From Hydrogenophaga sp. (GTDB lineage Bacteria > Pseudomonadota > Gammaproteobacteria > Burkholderiales > Burkholderiaceae_C), in the NCBI RefSeq assembly GCF_026125825.1, contig NZ_JAHCKK010000009.1, forward strand, positions 1 through 64,000: a stretch of DNA of 64,000 nucleotides, read 5' to 3'. The notes beneath the pieces were generated by a model. It searched no databases. It was not told the origin of the DNA and was given only the letters and a program-made list of their open reading frames with translations. Positions 24,471 through 32,488 of this stretch are shown here, piece by piece. The number at the start of each line of letters is the position of its first letter. Positions within the stretch are counted from its first letter, which is position 1. A program made the translations under genes and the position numbers.

Positions 24471-25259
24471 ATGCCCCGCCGCATCATCGACCTCTCCGTC
24501 ACGCTCGAAGACAAGCCCACCTCGCCGGCCCACCACCGCCCGCAGATCCAGTACGCCGACCACGACCAGTCGTGGGAGCTGTTCTCCAAGCTGTTCCCCG
24601 GCATCGGCCCCGACTCGCTGCCCGAGGGCAAGGCCTGGGCGGTGGAGAAGATCTCCCTCTCCACCCACGCCGGCACGCACATGGACGCGCCCTGGCACTA
24701 CCACCCCACCACCGACCACGCGCTGCAGGAAGGCGGGCGCCCCGCCCCCGGCATCGACGAGGTGCCGCTGGACTGGTGCCTGCGCCCCGGCGTCAAGCTC
24801 GACTTCCGCCACTTCGAGGCCGGCTACGTCGTCACGCCGCAGGACATCGAGGCCGAACTCAAGCGCATCCACTACGAGCTGCAGCCGCTGGACATCGTGG
24901 TGGCCAACACCCGCGCCGGCGCGCGCCAGGGCCAGGAGGACTACTGGGAAAGCGCCTGCGGCTTCGGCCGCGCAGCCACGCTCTACCTGCTCGAGCGCGG
25001 CGTGCGCGTGGTCGGCACCGACTCCTACAGCTGGGACGCCGCCTTCAAGTTCGTGGTCGAGCGCTTCGAGCGCGACGGCGACCCCTCCATCATCTGGGAA
25101 GGCCACAAGGCCGGCCGCGACATCGGCTACTACCAGATGGAGAAGCTCTCCAACCTCGACCAGCTGCCCCCGCACGGCTTCGACATCAGCTGCTTCCCGA
25201 TCAAGATCAAACACGGCTCGGCCGGCTGGGTCCGCGCCGTCGCGGTGCTCAACGACTGA
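24471..25259 (+). CDS. Cyclase-family metal-dependent hydrolase (kynurenine formamidase-like)
   Basis: A 262-residue member of the cyclase family (PF04199). The metal-binding signature is seen as STHAGTHMDAPWHY (HxGTHxDxPxH type, residues about 66-79) with later His and Asp residues. Members hydrolyse N-formylkynurenine, isatin or cyclic amides. It lies 16 bp after tetR and before a Bug receptor and fumarylacetoacetase, suggesting it opens a ring or cleaves an amide in an aromatic degradation branch. Substrate unknown. Confidence 0.9.
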   Translation: MPRRIIDLSVTLEDKPTSPAHHRPQIQYADHDQSWELFSKLFPGIGPDSLPEGKAWAVEKISLSTHAGTHMDAPWHYHPTTDHALQEGGRPAPGIDEVPLDWCLRPGVKLDFRHFEAGYVVTPQDIEAELKRIHYELQPLDIVVANTRAGARQGQEDYWESACGFGRAATLYLLERGVRVVGTDSYSWDAAFKFVVERFERDGDPSIIWEGHKAGRDIGYYQMEKLSNLDQLPPHGFDISCFPIKIKHGSAGWVRAVAVLND

Positions 25260-25299
25260 GCACCGCGCCTTTCTCTTTCCTTCCCTTTCTGGAGACAAC

Positions 25300-26295
25300 A
25301 TGAAACCCACCTCCCTGCCGTCCACCCGCCGCCGCACCGTCGTCGCCGGCGCCATCGCCCTGGCCGTCGGTGGCCTGCCGCTGGCCGCCAGCGCGCAATC
25401 GGGCCCCTACCCGAACAAGACCATCCAGGTGGTCGTGCCCTTCCCGGCCGGCGGCATCGTCGACAACGTCACGCGCAAGCTCGGCACCGAACTCAGCGCC
25501 AGCCTGGGCCAGACCCTGGTGGTGGAAAACAAGGCCGGCGCAGGCGGCTCCATCGGCGCGGCCCAGGTCGCCCGCTCCAAGGCCGACGGCTACACCCTGC
25601 TCACCGCCTTCGACACCCACGCCGTCAACCCGCTGCTCTACAAACTCAGCTTCGACTCCGACAAAGACCTCAAGCCCATCGCGCTGATCGCCACCTCGCC
25701 GCTGGTGCTGGTGGTGCACCCCTCGGTGCCGGCCAAGAGCCTGCGCGAACTCGTGGACCTGGCCAAGGCCAAGCCCGACACGCTGCACTACGCCTCCACC
25801 GGCGCGGGCAGCTCCAACCACCTCACCACCGAACTCTTCAAAGCCACCTCGGGCGCCTCGTTCAACCACGTGCCCTACAAAGGCGGCGCACCTGCCATCA
25901 CCGACGTGCTCGGCGGCCAGGTGCAGGTGATGTTCGTCAGCGTCACCTCGGTGCTCGCCCACATCCGCGCCGGCAAGATGCGCGCGCTGGCCGTGACCAC
26001 GCGCGAGCGCATCCCCGCGCTGCCCGACGTGCCGCCCGTGAGCGACACCTACCCCGGCTTCGAAGCCACCTCCTGGGTCGGCCTGCTCGCGCCCGCCGGT
26101 GTGCCCGCCGACGTCGTGAGCAAGCTCAACGGCGGCGTGAACGCCGCGCTCAAGTCGCCCGAGTTCCAGAAATTCCTGGAAGAGCAATCCCTGCGGCCCG
26201 CCGGCGGCACCCCCGAACAGTTCACCGCCTTCATGAAGGCCGAGACCCAGAAATGGGGCGCGGTCATCAAGCGCCAGAACATCCAGGTGGAATAA
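25300..26295 (+). CDS. Bug-family periplasmic receptor (TctC-like)
   Basis: A 331-residue receptor with an Arg-rich signal peptide (STRRRTVVAGAIALAVGG..AASAQ; the RRR could indicate Tat export), then YPNKTIQVVVPFPAGGIVDNVTRKLG, VVENKAGAGGSIGAAQVA and NHVPYKGGAPAITDVLGGQ. TGGAG lies 5-6 bases before the ATG. No membrane subunits of a tripartite tricarboxylate transporter are encoded nearby. Placed between a cyclase and a fumarylacetoacetase it probably delivers the pathway substrate or senses it. Confidence 0.94.
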   Translation: MKPTSLPSTRRRTVVAGAIALAVGGLPLAASAQSGPYPNKTIQVVVPFPAGGIVDNVTRKLGTELSASLGQTLVVENKAGAGGSIGAAQVARSKADGYTLLTAFDTHAVNPLLYKLSFDSDKDLKPIALIATSPLVLVVHPSVPAKSLRELVDLAKAKPDTLHYASTGAGSSNHLTTELFKATSGASFNHVPYKGGAPAITDVLGGQVQVMFVSVTSVLAHIRAGKMRALAVTTRERIPALPDVPPVSDTYPGFEATSWVGLLAPAGVPADVVSKLNGGVNAALKSPEFQKFLEEQSLRPAGGTPEQFTAFMKAETQKWGAVIKRQNIQVE

Positions 26296-26301
26296 AGCCC
26301 C

Positions 26302-27576
26302 ATGGCGCCGCCCCGCATCGACGACACCCACGCCGCCGGCCTGCAAAGCTGGCTGGCTTGCGCCAACCAACCCGGCACCGACTTCCCCATCCAGAACCTG
26401 CCCTACGGCCGGTTCCAGGTGGGCGATGAACCCGGCTGGCGCATCGGCGTGGCCATCGGCGACCAGGTGCTCGACCTGCAACGCGCCGGCGTGCTCGACC
26501 ACAGCGACATGGCGCGCCTGCTCGCCCTCGCCCCCCAGGCGCGGCAGGCGCTGCGCCGCACCCTCAGCGAAGGCCTGCGCCAGGGCAGCCCGAAAGAAGC
26601 CGCCTTCAGCGCCGCGCTGCACCCCCAGGCCAGCGTGCGCATGGGCATGCCCTTCGACGTGGGCGACTACACCGACTTCTACACCGGCATCCACCACGCC
26701 ACCACCGTGGGCAAGCTGTTCCGGCCCGACCACCCGCTGCTGCCCAACTACAAATGGGTGCCCATCGGCTACCACGGCCGCGCCTCCACACTGCGCGTGA
26801 GCCCCGACGCCTTCCCGCGCCCCATGGGCCAGCTCAGCCCCGGCCACGGCGGCGCGCCCACGCTGCAACCCACCAGGCGGCTCGACCACGAGCTCGAACT
26901 CGGCCTCGTCATCGGCCCGCCCAGCCGGCAAGGCGAACCCATCGGCATCGAAGACGCGGAAGACCACCTCTTCGGCGTCGTGCTGCTCAACGACTGGAGC
27001 GCGCGCGACATCCAGGCCTGGGAATACCAGCCCCTGGGCCCCTTCCTCTCGAAAAACTTCGCCAGCACGCTCTCGCCCTGGGTCGTCACCCTGGAAGCCC
27101 TCGCCCCCTACCGCCAGGCCTTCACCCGGCCCGAAGGCGACCCCGCCCCGCTGCCCTACCTCGACTCGGCGGCCAACCGCGAACACGGCGCCATCGACAT
27201 CGCGCTGGAAGTCTGGGTGCAGACCGCGGCCATGCGCGCCAGCGGCCACGCGGGCGAACGCATCAGCCAGTCCAACTTCACCGACGCCTACTGGACCGCC
27301 GCGCAGCTCGTCGCCCACCACACCGTCAACGGCTGCGACCTGCGCGCGGGCGACCTGCTGGGCACCGGCACCCTCTCGGGCCCCGCGCCCGAGCAAGGCG
27401 GCTCCCTGCTCGAACTCACGCAGGGCGGCCAACGCCCGCTCACGCTCGCCAACGGCGAAACCCTGGGCTTCCTCGCCGACGGCGACACCATCGTGCTGCG
27501 CGCGCACTGCCAGCGCGAGGGGTACCGGCGCATCGGCTTCGGCGAATGCCGGGGCACCGTGCTGCCCCGCGCCTGA
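26302..27576 (+). CDS. fahA: Fumarylacetoacetase
   Basis: A 424-residue full-length fumarylacetoacetase, which hydrolyses 4-fumarylacetoacetate to fumarate and acetoacetate as the last step of tyrosine/homogentisate-type degradation. Seen are the N-terminal domain (NLPYGRFQ), the metal-site region DYTDFYTGIHHATTVG, VPIGYHGRASTLRVS, and the catalytic core LGLVIG, VLLNDWSARDIQAWEYQPLGPF and later SNFTDAYWTAAQL, GDLLGTGT. Six bases after the Bug receptor. No homogentisate dioxygenase is present in the window, so it may serve a side pathway or act on a related acylpyruvate. Confidence 0.93.
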   Translation: MAPPRIDDTHAAGLQSWLACANQPGTDFPIQNLPYGRFQVGDEPGWRIGVAIGDQVLDLQRAGVLDHSDMARLLALAPQARQALRRTLSEGLRQGSPKEAAFSAALHPQASVRMGMPFDVGDYTDFYTGIHHATTVGKLFRPDHPLLPNYKWVPIGYHGRASTLRVSPDAFPRPMGQLSPGHGGAPTLQPTRRLDHELELGLVIGPPSRQGEPIGIEDAEDHLFGVVLLNDWSARDIQAWEYQPLGPFLSKNFASTLSPWVVTLEALAPYRQAFTRPEGDPAPLPYLDSAANREHGAIDIALEVWVQTAAMRASGHAGERISQSNFTDAYWTAAQLVAHHTVNGCDLRAGDLLGTGTLSGPAPEQGGSLLELTQGGQRPLTLANGETLGFLADGDTIVLRAHCQREGYRRIGFGECRGTVLPRA

Positions 27577-27582
27577 GCGCGC

Positions 27583-27828
27583 TCAGGAGCTCGCCGACTG
27601 CTCGTCCAGCAATCGGCGGTCGGCGGCATAACAGCCGCAGGCCAGGGCCAGCAGCCCGGCCCGGTCGAGCACCGTCAACTCGCCCCGGTGGTACGCGATC
27701 AGGCCGGCGCGCTGCAGCTCGCCGGCCGCCTCCGTCACGCCCACCCGCCGCACCCCCAGCATCTGCGCGATGAGGCCCTGCGTCACGTGGAAATGGTCGG
27801 TCTGCAGGCGGTCCTGGCTCATCAGCAA
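27583..27828 (-). pseudogene. Crp/Fnr-family regulator, C-terminal fragment
   Basis: About 79 codons on the minus strand read as the C-terminal winged HTH of a Crp/Fnr-type regulator: LLMSQDRLQTDHFHVTQGLI, then AQMLGVRRVGVTEAAGELQRAGLIAYHRGELTV and a tail ending LLDEQSASS. The whole effector domain is missing: upstream of LLMS the frame continues as the antisense of a histidine-kinase fragment and has no regulator homology. The gene is therefore a 5'-truncated remnant. Convergent with fahA, 6 bp apart. Confidence 0.8.
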
Positions 27829-28159
27829 CCGCGAACTGCTCCATGCGGCACTGGCCAACGTGATACAGAACGCCTTCAAGTTCACCCAGCCCGAGACCGT
27901 CGTGCACCTCGTCGCCCGCTCGGCCGACGACCGGATCCGCATCAGCGTGGCCGATCACTGCGGAGGCCTGTCACAGGGCGATGAAAAGAAAATGTTCGTG
28001 CCCTTCGCCAGCCACCCAGGCCGCATGGCGGGCTTGGGCCTGGGCCTGTCCATCGCGAGACAAAGCGTCGAAGCCGACATGGGCAGCCTCACCGTGCAAG
28101 ACGTGCCGGGCACCGGCTGCGTCTTCACCATCGATCTGCCGCGCCATCAACTCCCCTAG
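27827..28159 (+). pseudogene. Histidine kinase ATPase domain, C-terminal fragment
   Basis: From about 27827 the plus strand reads NRELLHAALANVIQNAFKFT (N box), RIRISVADHCGGLS (G1 region), then GRMAGLGLGLSIARQSVEADMGSL (G2) and a terminal TGCVFTIDLPRH. This is the HATPase C-terminal part of a sensor kinase with no H box, dimerisation or sensor domain, so it is not functional alone. It begins exactly where the minus-strand Crp fragment ends; the two look like the outer halves of divergent genes joined by a deletion. Its TAG shares CTAG with the stop of the downstream hybrid kinase. Confidence 0.82.
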
Positions 28160-31020
28160 CCAGCCGGGTGCCGGCCCACCGCGTCCAGCGCGGCCTCCAG
28201 CGCCCCGATATCCACCGGCTTGGCCATGTGGTCGTTGAAACCGCTGCGAAGCGCCATGTCGCGGTCCGCGGGCTGGCCATAGCCGGTCAGCGCAATCAGG
28301 TGCATCGAGCGCGTCGCCGGCTCCGCCCTGAGCCGGCGCGCCAGCTCGTAGCCGTCCATCCCCGGCAGGCCGATGTCCACGATGCACACATCCGGCGCCT
28401 GGTCCGCCACCATGGCCAGGCATTCCTCTGCGTTCAGGGCCGTGCTCACCTCGTGGCCGCAGATCAGCAGCAGGCTCGCCAGCGTCTGGGCCGCGTCCAC
28501 GTTGTCGTCCACCACCAGCACCCGGGCAAGCTCGCCACTGCGCGCCGGGGGCGACGCTTCTTCGCACGGCTCCACCGCCGCCTCGGCAGGCAAGGCCAGC
28601 GGCAGCGAAACCGTCACCCGCGTGCCACGGCCGTCGCGCCCGCGCTCGGCCACGATCGTGCCCCCGTGGCGCTCGACAATGCTGCGCGCAATCGTCAGCC
28701 CCAGGCCCAGGCCGCTCTTGGAGCGCTGCAAGCTCTGCTCGCCCTGCACAAAGCGGTCAAACACCCGAGGCATCAGCTCATCGGGAATGCCCGTGCCCCT
28801 GTCCTCCACCGTCAGCAGGGCCTCGCTCGCGCTGCGCCGCAGCCAGATGGTGACCGGGTCGCCCGGGTCGCTGAACTTCGCGGCGTTGCTCAGCAGATTG
28901 CCCACCACCTGCGCCAGCCGGAGAAAATCGCCCCTCACACCAATCGGCCCCTCTTCGGCGTGGACCACCGGCTCGGCGCGCTGCGCAAACAAAGGCTGCG
29001 TCACCTCGATGGCCCGGCAGGCCACCTGGCGCAAGTCCACCTGCTCCAACTGCAGCCCGATCTTGCCCGCCACGATGCGCGACACATCGAGCAAATCGTC
29101 CACCAGGAGCGTGAGATGCCGGGCCTGGCGCTCGATGATCTCGCGCTCGCGCACAAACGTGGTGGCATCGCGGCGCTTCATGATCTCGGTGGCCGTGAGA
29201 ATGGGCGCCAGCGGATTCCTCAGCTCATGCCCCAGCATCGCCAGGAAATCGTCTTTCGCCTTGCTCGCGGCGTTGGCCTTCTCCAGCGCAATGTTGCACT
29301 CCGAATACAGCCGCACATTGTCCAGCGCGAGCGCGGCGCGCCGGGCCAGCTCGCTGATCAAGGCGACATCGTCCGCCTCGAAGCGCCGCACCGAATCCAC
29401 CTGGATCGCCGCCATGGCCCCGATCACCCGGTCGCGCGCCACCAGCGGCACCGCGCACACCGCCCTCATGCCGCTGGCCTCGGCGAACTCGCGGTACCGG
29501 GCATCCTCGATCTTCGACACATCGCCCGGCTCGAAGTGCTGCACATGCTCGCGCCCCGTGGCGATCACCCACGGCAGCGAACCCTTCATCGACGCCGGCA
29601 CAGGCCCCGACCGCACCACGCGCTGCGCCGCCTCCAGGCGCGCCGGGTCCGGGTGGAACGTCCAGCTCTGCGCCGGCGCGCCGTCCAGGCTCAGCAGATC
29701 CAGGCGCAGCATGTCCGCCACACCGGGCACCACCGCCGCGGCGATCGCGTCGATCGTCCGCGACTCATCCAGCGACTGCGTCAACGACGACGTGGCCGAC
29801 AACAGCATCTGCAGCCGGCCCCTGGCCGCCTCCGCCACCGCGCGCGAACCCCGCTCGGAGCGCAACAAGCCTTCGCGCTCCTCCTCGGCCCGTGAACGCT
29901 CCTGCCCCGCCGTCCACAGCGCCGAGGCAACCTCGTCGAAGTCCGGCAGGCCCTGGGGCGGCGGAGGCAAAGGCACCCCTTTGCCCAAAGCCACCGCGCC
30001 ATCGCGCAAAGCCTGCGCGCGAACCGTGATGGAACGGCTCACCAGCCAGAACACCATGCCCCCCGCCCCCAGCGACAGCAGCAAACCCGCGACGTACAGC
30101 CACGCCGCCCGCCACAGGCCGGCATGCGCGATCTCGGACGATGCGCCCAGCGCAATCGTCCAGCCGGTGCGCTGGATGTGGGACACCGCCGTGTACGCCT
30201 CGTCCCCCTCCAAAGTGGACGTCATGCCCACGCCCTCGCGCCGATCGCCCATCTCTTCCAGCATGCGCTGCAGCGAAGGGCTGGGTGGCGTGCCGAAATG
30301 CTTGCCGTGGTCCTTGGAGCGCGCCACCCGCTTCAAATCGGAATCAAACACCGACACCACCCAATGCCCCGGCAACTGTTGCCGCTGAATCACCTCCAGA
30401 ATGGAATCGGTGCTCACGATGGCCGTGAGCACATAACGGACCTCACCCTCGTGCAGCACGGGAACGCGCACCGTGTAGCCCAAGTAGCCGCGAGGCCCCA
30501 TCAGCATCGGGCCCACCGCCGCCGCCCGTGTGCGCACCACCTCCGACACGCTGGCGCCGTGCAAAGACTCGCGCGCATCGCTGCCCAACGGGAGCTCGCT
30601 GACGAAGACCACGCCGCCATCCGGCCGCGCCAGCACCACGGCCCGCCAGTCCGGGCTGGCCGCGCGAAGCTGCCGCGCCGCCGCATGCACCGCGCCCAGC
30701 CGGGACTCATCGGCATCCTGCAGCGACTGGGCCAGGGCAAACGCCTCCAGCGTCGCCACCGTGCGCTGCATGCGCGCATCGATGGCCGCGCCCAGCGCCT
30801 GGGCCATGCCCAGCGTGGCCTGCTCCACCTGCTGCTTCTGCTGATGAACCATCACCACAAACGCGGCCGTGGCAAACAGGCACAGCGGCAAAATCGCCGC
30901 CACGCCCAACAGCATCAGGCGGCTGCGCAAAGAAAAGCCGTGCCAAAACCACTCGCGCGCGCGCTGCCCGTCTGCGGGGCGTACGGCGGCACCCGCTGGC
31001 GTGTGATCACTTGCGGTCAT
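28156..31020 (-). CDS. Hybrid sensor histidine kinase/response regulator
   Basis: A 954-residue membrane-bound hybrid kinase. Order: transmembrane helix about residues 33-57, a periplasmic dCACHE-like sensor to about 300, second transmembrane helix about 305-328, a GAF domain about 420-575, HisKA with H in LGHELRNPLAP near 600, HATPase with LLSNAAKFSDP, VEDRGTGIP and KSGLGLGLTIA, and a C-terminal receiver (VLVVDDNVDAAQ, phospho-Asp in VCIVDIGLPGMDG, Lys in NDHMAKPVD). No DNA-binding output partner lies next to it. The neighbouring kinase and regulator fragments suggest this signalling locus was once larger. Confidence 0.93.
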   Translation of the reverse strand: MTASDHTPAGAAVRPADGQRAREWFWHGFSLRSRLMLLGVAAILPLCLFATAAFVVMVHQQKQQVEQATLGMAQALGAAIDARMQRTVATLEAFALAQSLQDADESRLGAVHAAARQLRAASPDWRAVVLARPDGGVVFVSELPLGSDARESLHGASVSEVVRTRAAAVGPMLMGPRGYLGYTVRVPVLHEGEVRYVLTAIVSTDSILEVIQRQQLPGHWVVSVFDSDLKRVARSKDHGKHFGTPPSPSLQRMLEEMGDRREGVGMTSTLEGDEAYTAVSHIQRTGWTIALGASSEIAHAGLWRAAWLYVAGLLLSLGAGGMVFWLVSRSITVRAQALRDGAVALGKGVPLPPPPQGLPDFDEVASALWTAGQERSRAEEEREGLLRSERGSRAVAEAARGRLQMLLSATSSLTQSLDESRTIDAIAAAVVPGVADMLRLDLLSLDGAPAQSWTFHPDPARLEAAQRVVRSGPVPASMKGSLPWVIATGREHVQHFEPGDVSKIEDARYREFAEASGMRAVCAVPLVARDRVIGAMAAIQVDSVRRFEADDVALISELARRAALALDNVRLYSECNIALEKANAASKAKDDFLAMLGHELRNPLAPILTATEIMKRRDATTFVREREIIERQARHLTLLVDDLLDVSRIVAGKIGLQLEQVDLRQVACRAIEVTQPLFAQRAEPVVHAEEGPIGVRGDFLRLAQVVGNLLSNAAKFSDPGDPVTIWLRRSASEALLTVEDRGTGIPDELMPRVFDRFVQGEQSLQRSKSGLGLGLTIARSIVERHGGTIVAERGRDGRGTRVTVSLPLALPAEAAVEPCEEASPPARSGELARVLVVDDNVDAAQTLASLLLICGHEVSTALNAEECLAMVADQAPDVCIVDIGLPGMDGYELARRLRAEPATRSMHLIALTGYGQPADRDMALRSGFNDHMAKPVDIGALEAALDAVGRHPAG

Positions 31021-31205
31021 GGGTCGTTGCTTCCAATCAAGAGGGGGCGTTACAGATCCACGAAGGCATCTGATGCGCTGACGTTGCAGCCCAGCGCAGA
31101 GGGTAGTGAATTTTCAGGGCATCGGCGTGCGGCAAGGGGAAAACCCGGCCTCTGTGCGCCACCGCACAAACGCGGCGCGAAGCAAGGGCCTTCGTCCAGC
31201 TCGAT

Positions 31206-31625
31206 TTAGTTCTTCTTCTTGGGCTGGGTGCGGGGTGGGCGCTTGGCTGGCGGCTTCTTGCGGGCCGCGTTGGCAACCGGCGCGGGGGGCGTCACGCCAG
31301 CGGCCAGCATCGACACGTACTTCACCGCTTCGATCTGCTTCTCAGGCGAGCAGCGCTCGAGGTCGTCCACCACGGCGCGCAGCATCGGATTCAGATCCGA
31401 GCGCGTGACGAGCCGCTCACCCGTCAACACATAAAGCGCGTCCACGCCCTCAGCAGCAAGCCGCGCCAGCAACTCGGCAGAGAGCCGCTTGCGGCCATTG
31501 CACACGTCACGAAGTCCCAGCGGACTCGGCTCGCCGATCTGTCGGGACGCTTCGGCAACAGAACCAAAGCGACCCAACTCATCGCGCAGGCGAGCGAGCA
31601 ACATTTCCACGTCCACCGTTGACAT
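31206..31625 (-). CDS. Phage-type helix-turn-helix repressor-like protein
   Basis: A 139-residue protein. The N-terminal 65 residues read like a phage repressor/XRE DNA-binding domain (FGSVAEASRQIGEPSPLGLRDVCNGRKRLSAELLARLAAEGVDALYVLTGE), a pattern often seen in small regulators of Burkholderiales phages and plasmids. The C-terminus is a very basic, Pro/Lys-rich tail (KKPPAKRPPRTQPKKKN). There is no peptidase domain. It is divergent from the two small genes that follow and shares an AT-rich promoter region with palindromic half sites. Confidence 0.78.
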   Translation of the reverse strand: MSTVDVEMLLARLRDELGRFGSVAEASRQIGEPSPLGLRDVCNGRKRLSAELLARLAAEGVDALYVLTGERLVTRSDLNPMLRAVVDDLERCSPEKQIEAVKYVSMLAAGVTPPAPVANAARKKPPAKRPPRTQPKKKN

Positions 31626-31627
31626 CG

Positions 31628-31675
31628 AGTAATAATTCCTCTAATATAAGTAGAAATCAGTAATTCACCGTTACT
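31628..31675. promoter_or_regulatory. AT-rich divergent promoter region with AGTAA/TTACT repeats
   Basis: AGTAA at 31628-31632 is followed by an inverted pair AGTAA-N7-TTACT at 31659-31675, with a TATATT box on the minus strand at 31648-31643. The layout resembles a phage repressor operator region lying between the HTH gene (start 31625) and the small plus-strand gene (start 31716). Confidence 0.5.
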
Positions 31676-31715
31676 CAATGCTACCCGAGTCACGGCATGC
31701 ACACCCGTCTACGCC

Positions 31716-31916
31716 ATGCTTCAAAAGACACCTGCGCCAGGCCGCAAACGCGTACCCAACGGCGTCAACAGCTCGCGCCCCATTGCACTGAGACTTACGC
31801 CTGCGGAACTGCAGCGCGTGAAGGAGAGAGCCAACCTTGAACAGCGCTCCATGGCCAGCATCTGCCGCATGGCGGTGCTGCGCGAACTGGGGATGAACGA
31901 TCAGGGGGCGGCGTGA
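31716..31916 (+). CDS. Small ribbon-helix-helix-like protein
   Basis: A 66-residue basic protein. The segment PIALRLTPAELQRVKERANLEQRSMASICRMAVLREL has the strand-helix-helix spacing of ribbon-helix-helix DNA-binding proteins (Arc/MetJ type or mobilisation/antitoxin-like). Its TGA shares a base with the next ATG (TGATG). No toxin partner of known type follows. Family call is tentative. Confidence 0.6.
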   Translation: MLQKTPAPGRKRVPNGVNSSRPIALRLTPAELQRVKERANLEQRSMASICRMAVLRELGMNDQGAA

Positions 31917-32224
31917 TGAGACTGAACAAACCGCCTCTGCCCGAGCCCGTGCGAGCCATGCAACACGACGTACCGGCCCAACGCTTGTCGCTGGCGATCA
32001 AACAGGAATCGACTTCGGGGCTGAACGTCTCTGCAAGCCGCACGGCGGTTCGCAAAGTGCCCTCGGTGGTGTTGCTGCAGGCCCGCGAAAACCCCTTCGA
32101 GCTCGAATGGAAACTCACCCCCGCACAAGCGGGCCTGCTGGCAGACAAGCTGCTTCAAGCCGTGGCCAACTGTCACATGATGGACGAGATAGCCGCGGCC
32201 TCGCCTGACGATCCGGAGATTTGA
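31916..32224 (+). CDS. Small hypothetical protein
   Basis: A 102-residue protein of no recognised family. Its second half (NPFELEWKLTPAQAGLLADKLLQAVANCHMM) looks like a beta strand followed by an amphipathic helix. Coupled to the ribbon-helix-helix-like gene by TGATG, so the pair is co-translated. A GTG one codon earlier is a possible start. Context suggests phage- or plasmid-derived origin; function unknown. Confidence 0.6.
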   Translation: MRLNKPPLPEPVRAMQHDVPAQRLSLAIKQESTSGLNVSASRTAVRKVPSVVLLQARENPFELEWKLTPAQAGLLADKLLQAVANCHMMDEIAAASPDDPEI

Positions 32225-32488
32225 AGGTTGCTTGGAGCGGGCTTGTCGTTGGGGTAACACTAGGGATGGTATGTAGCGTTCTAAGACGTTGGGGGCGCCC
32301 TAGCTGGCGCTCTCGGTCAATAGCCGTCGCTCCTTGAACCGATTGATCGACGGCAAATGGCTGGCACCCACTTCACGCGCAGCGCCAAAGTCATTCCGAG
32401 GCGTCTCGAGCGCACCTCAGCAGGGCGCGCCTATCCATACTGACCCTTACGAGTGCGTCGAGATGTAGATGGCCGCTTAAGATTAGGA

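Noticed and set aside
25249-27507. A 752-codon minus-strand open frame opposite the Bug receptor and fahA
   Set aside because: Gly/Val/His-rich shadow with no domain; both plus-strand genes are full length.
32278-32312. GCGCC/GGCGC inverted repeat near the left side of the SIR2 genes as a possible attachment site
   Set aside because: The stem is only 5-6 bp, has no direct repeat partner at the other island edge and no integrase nearby.
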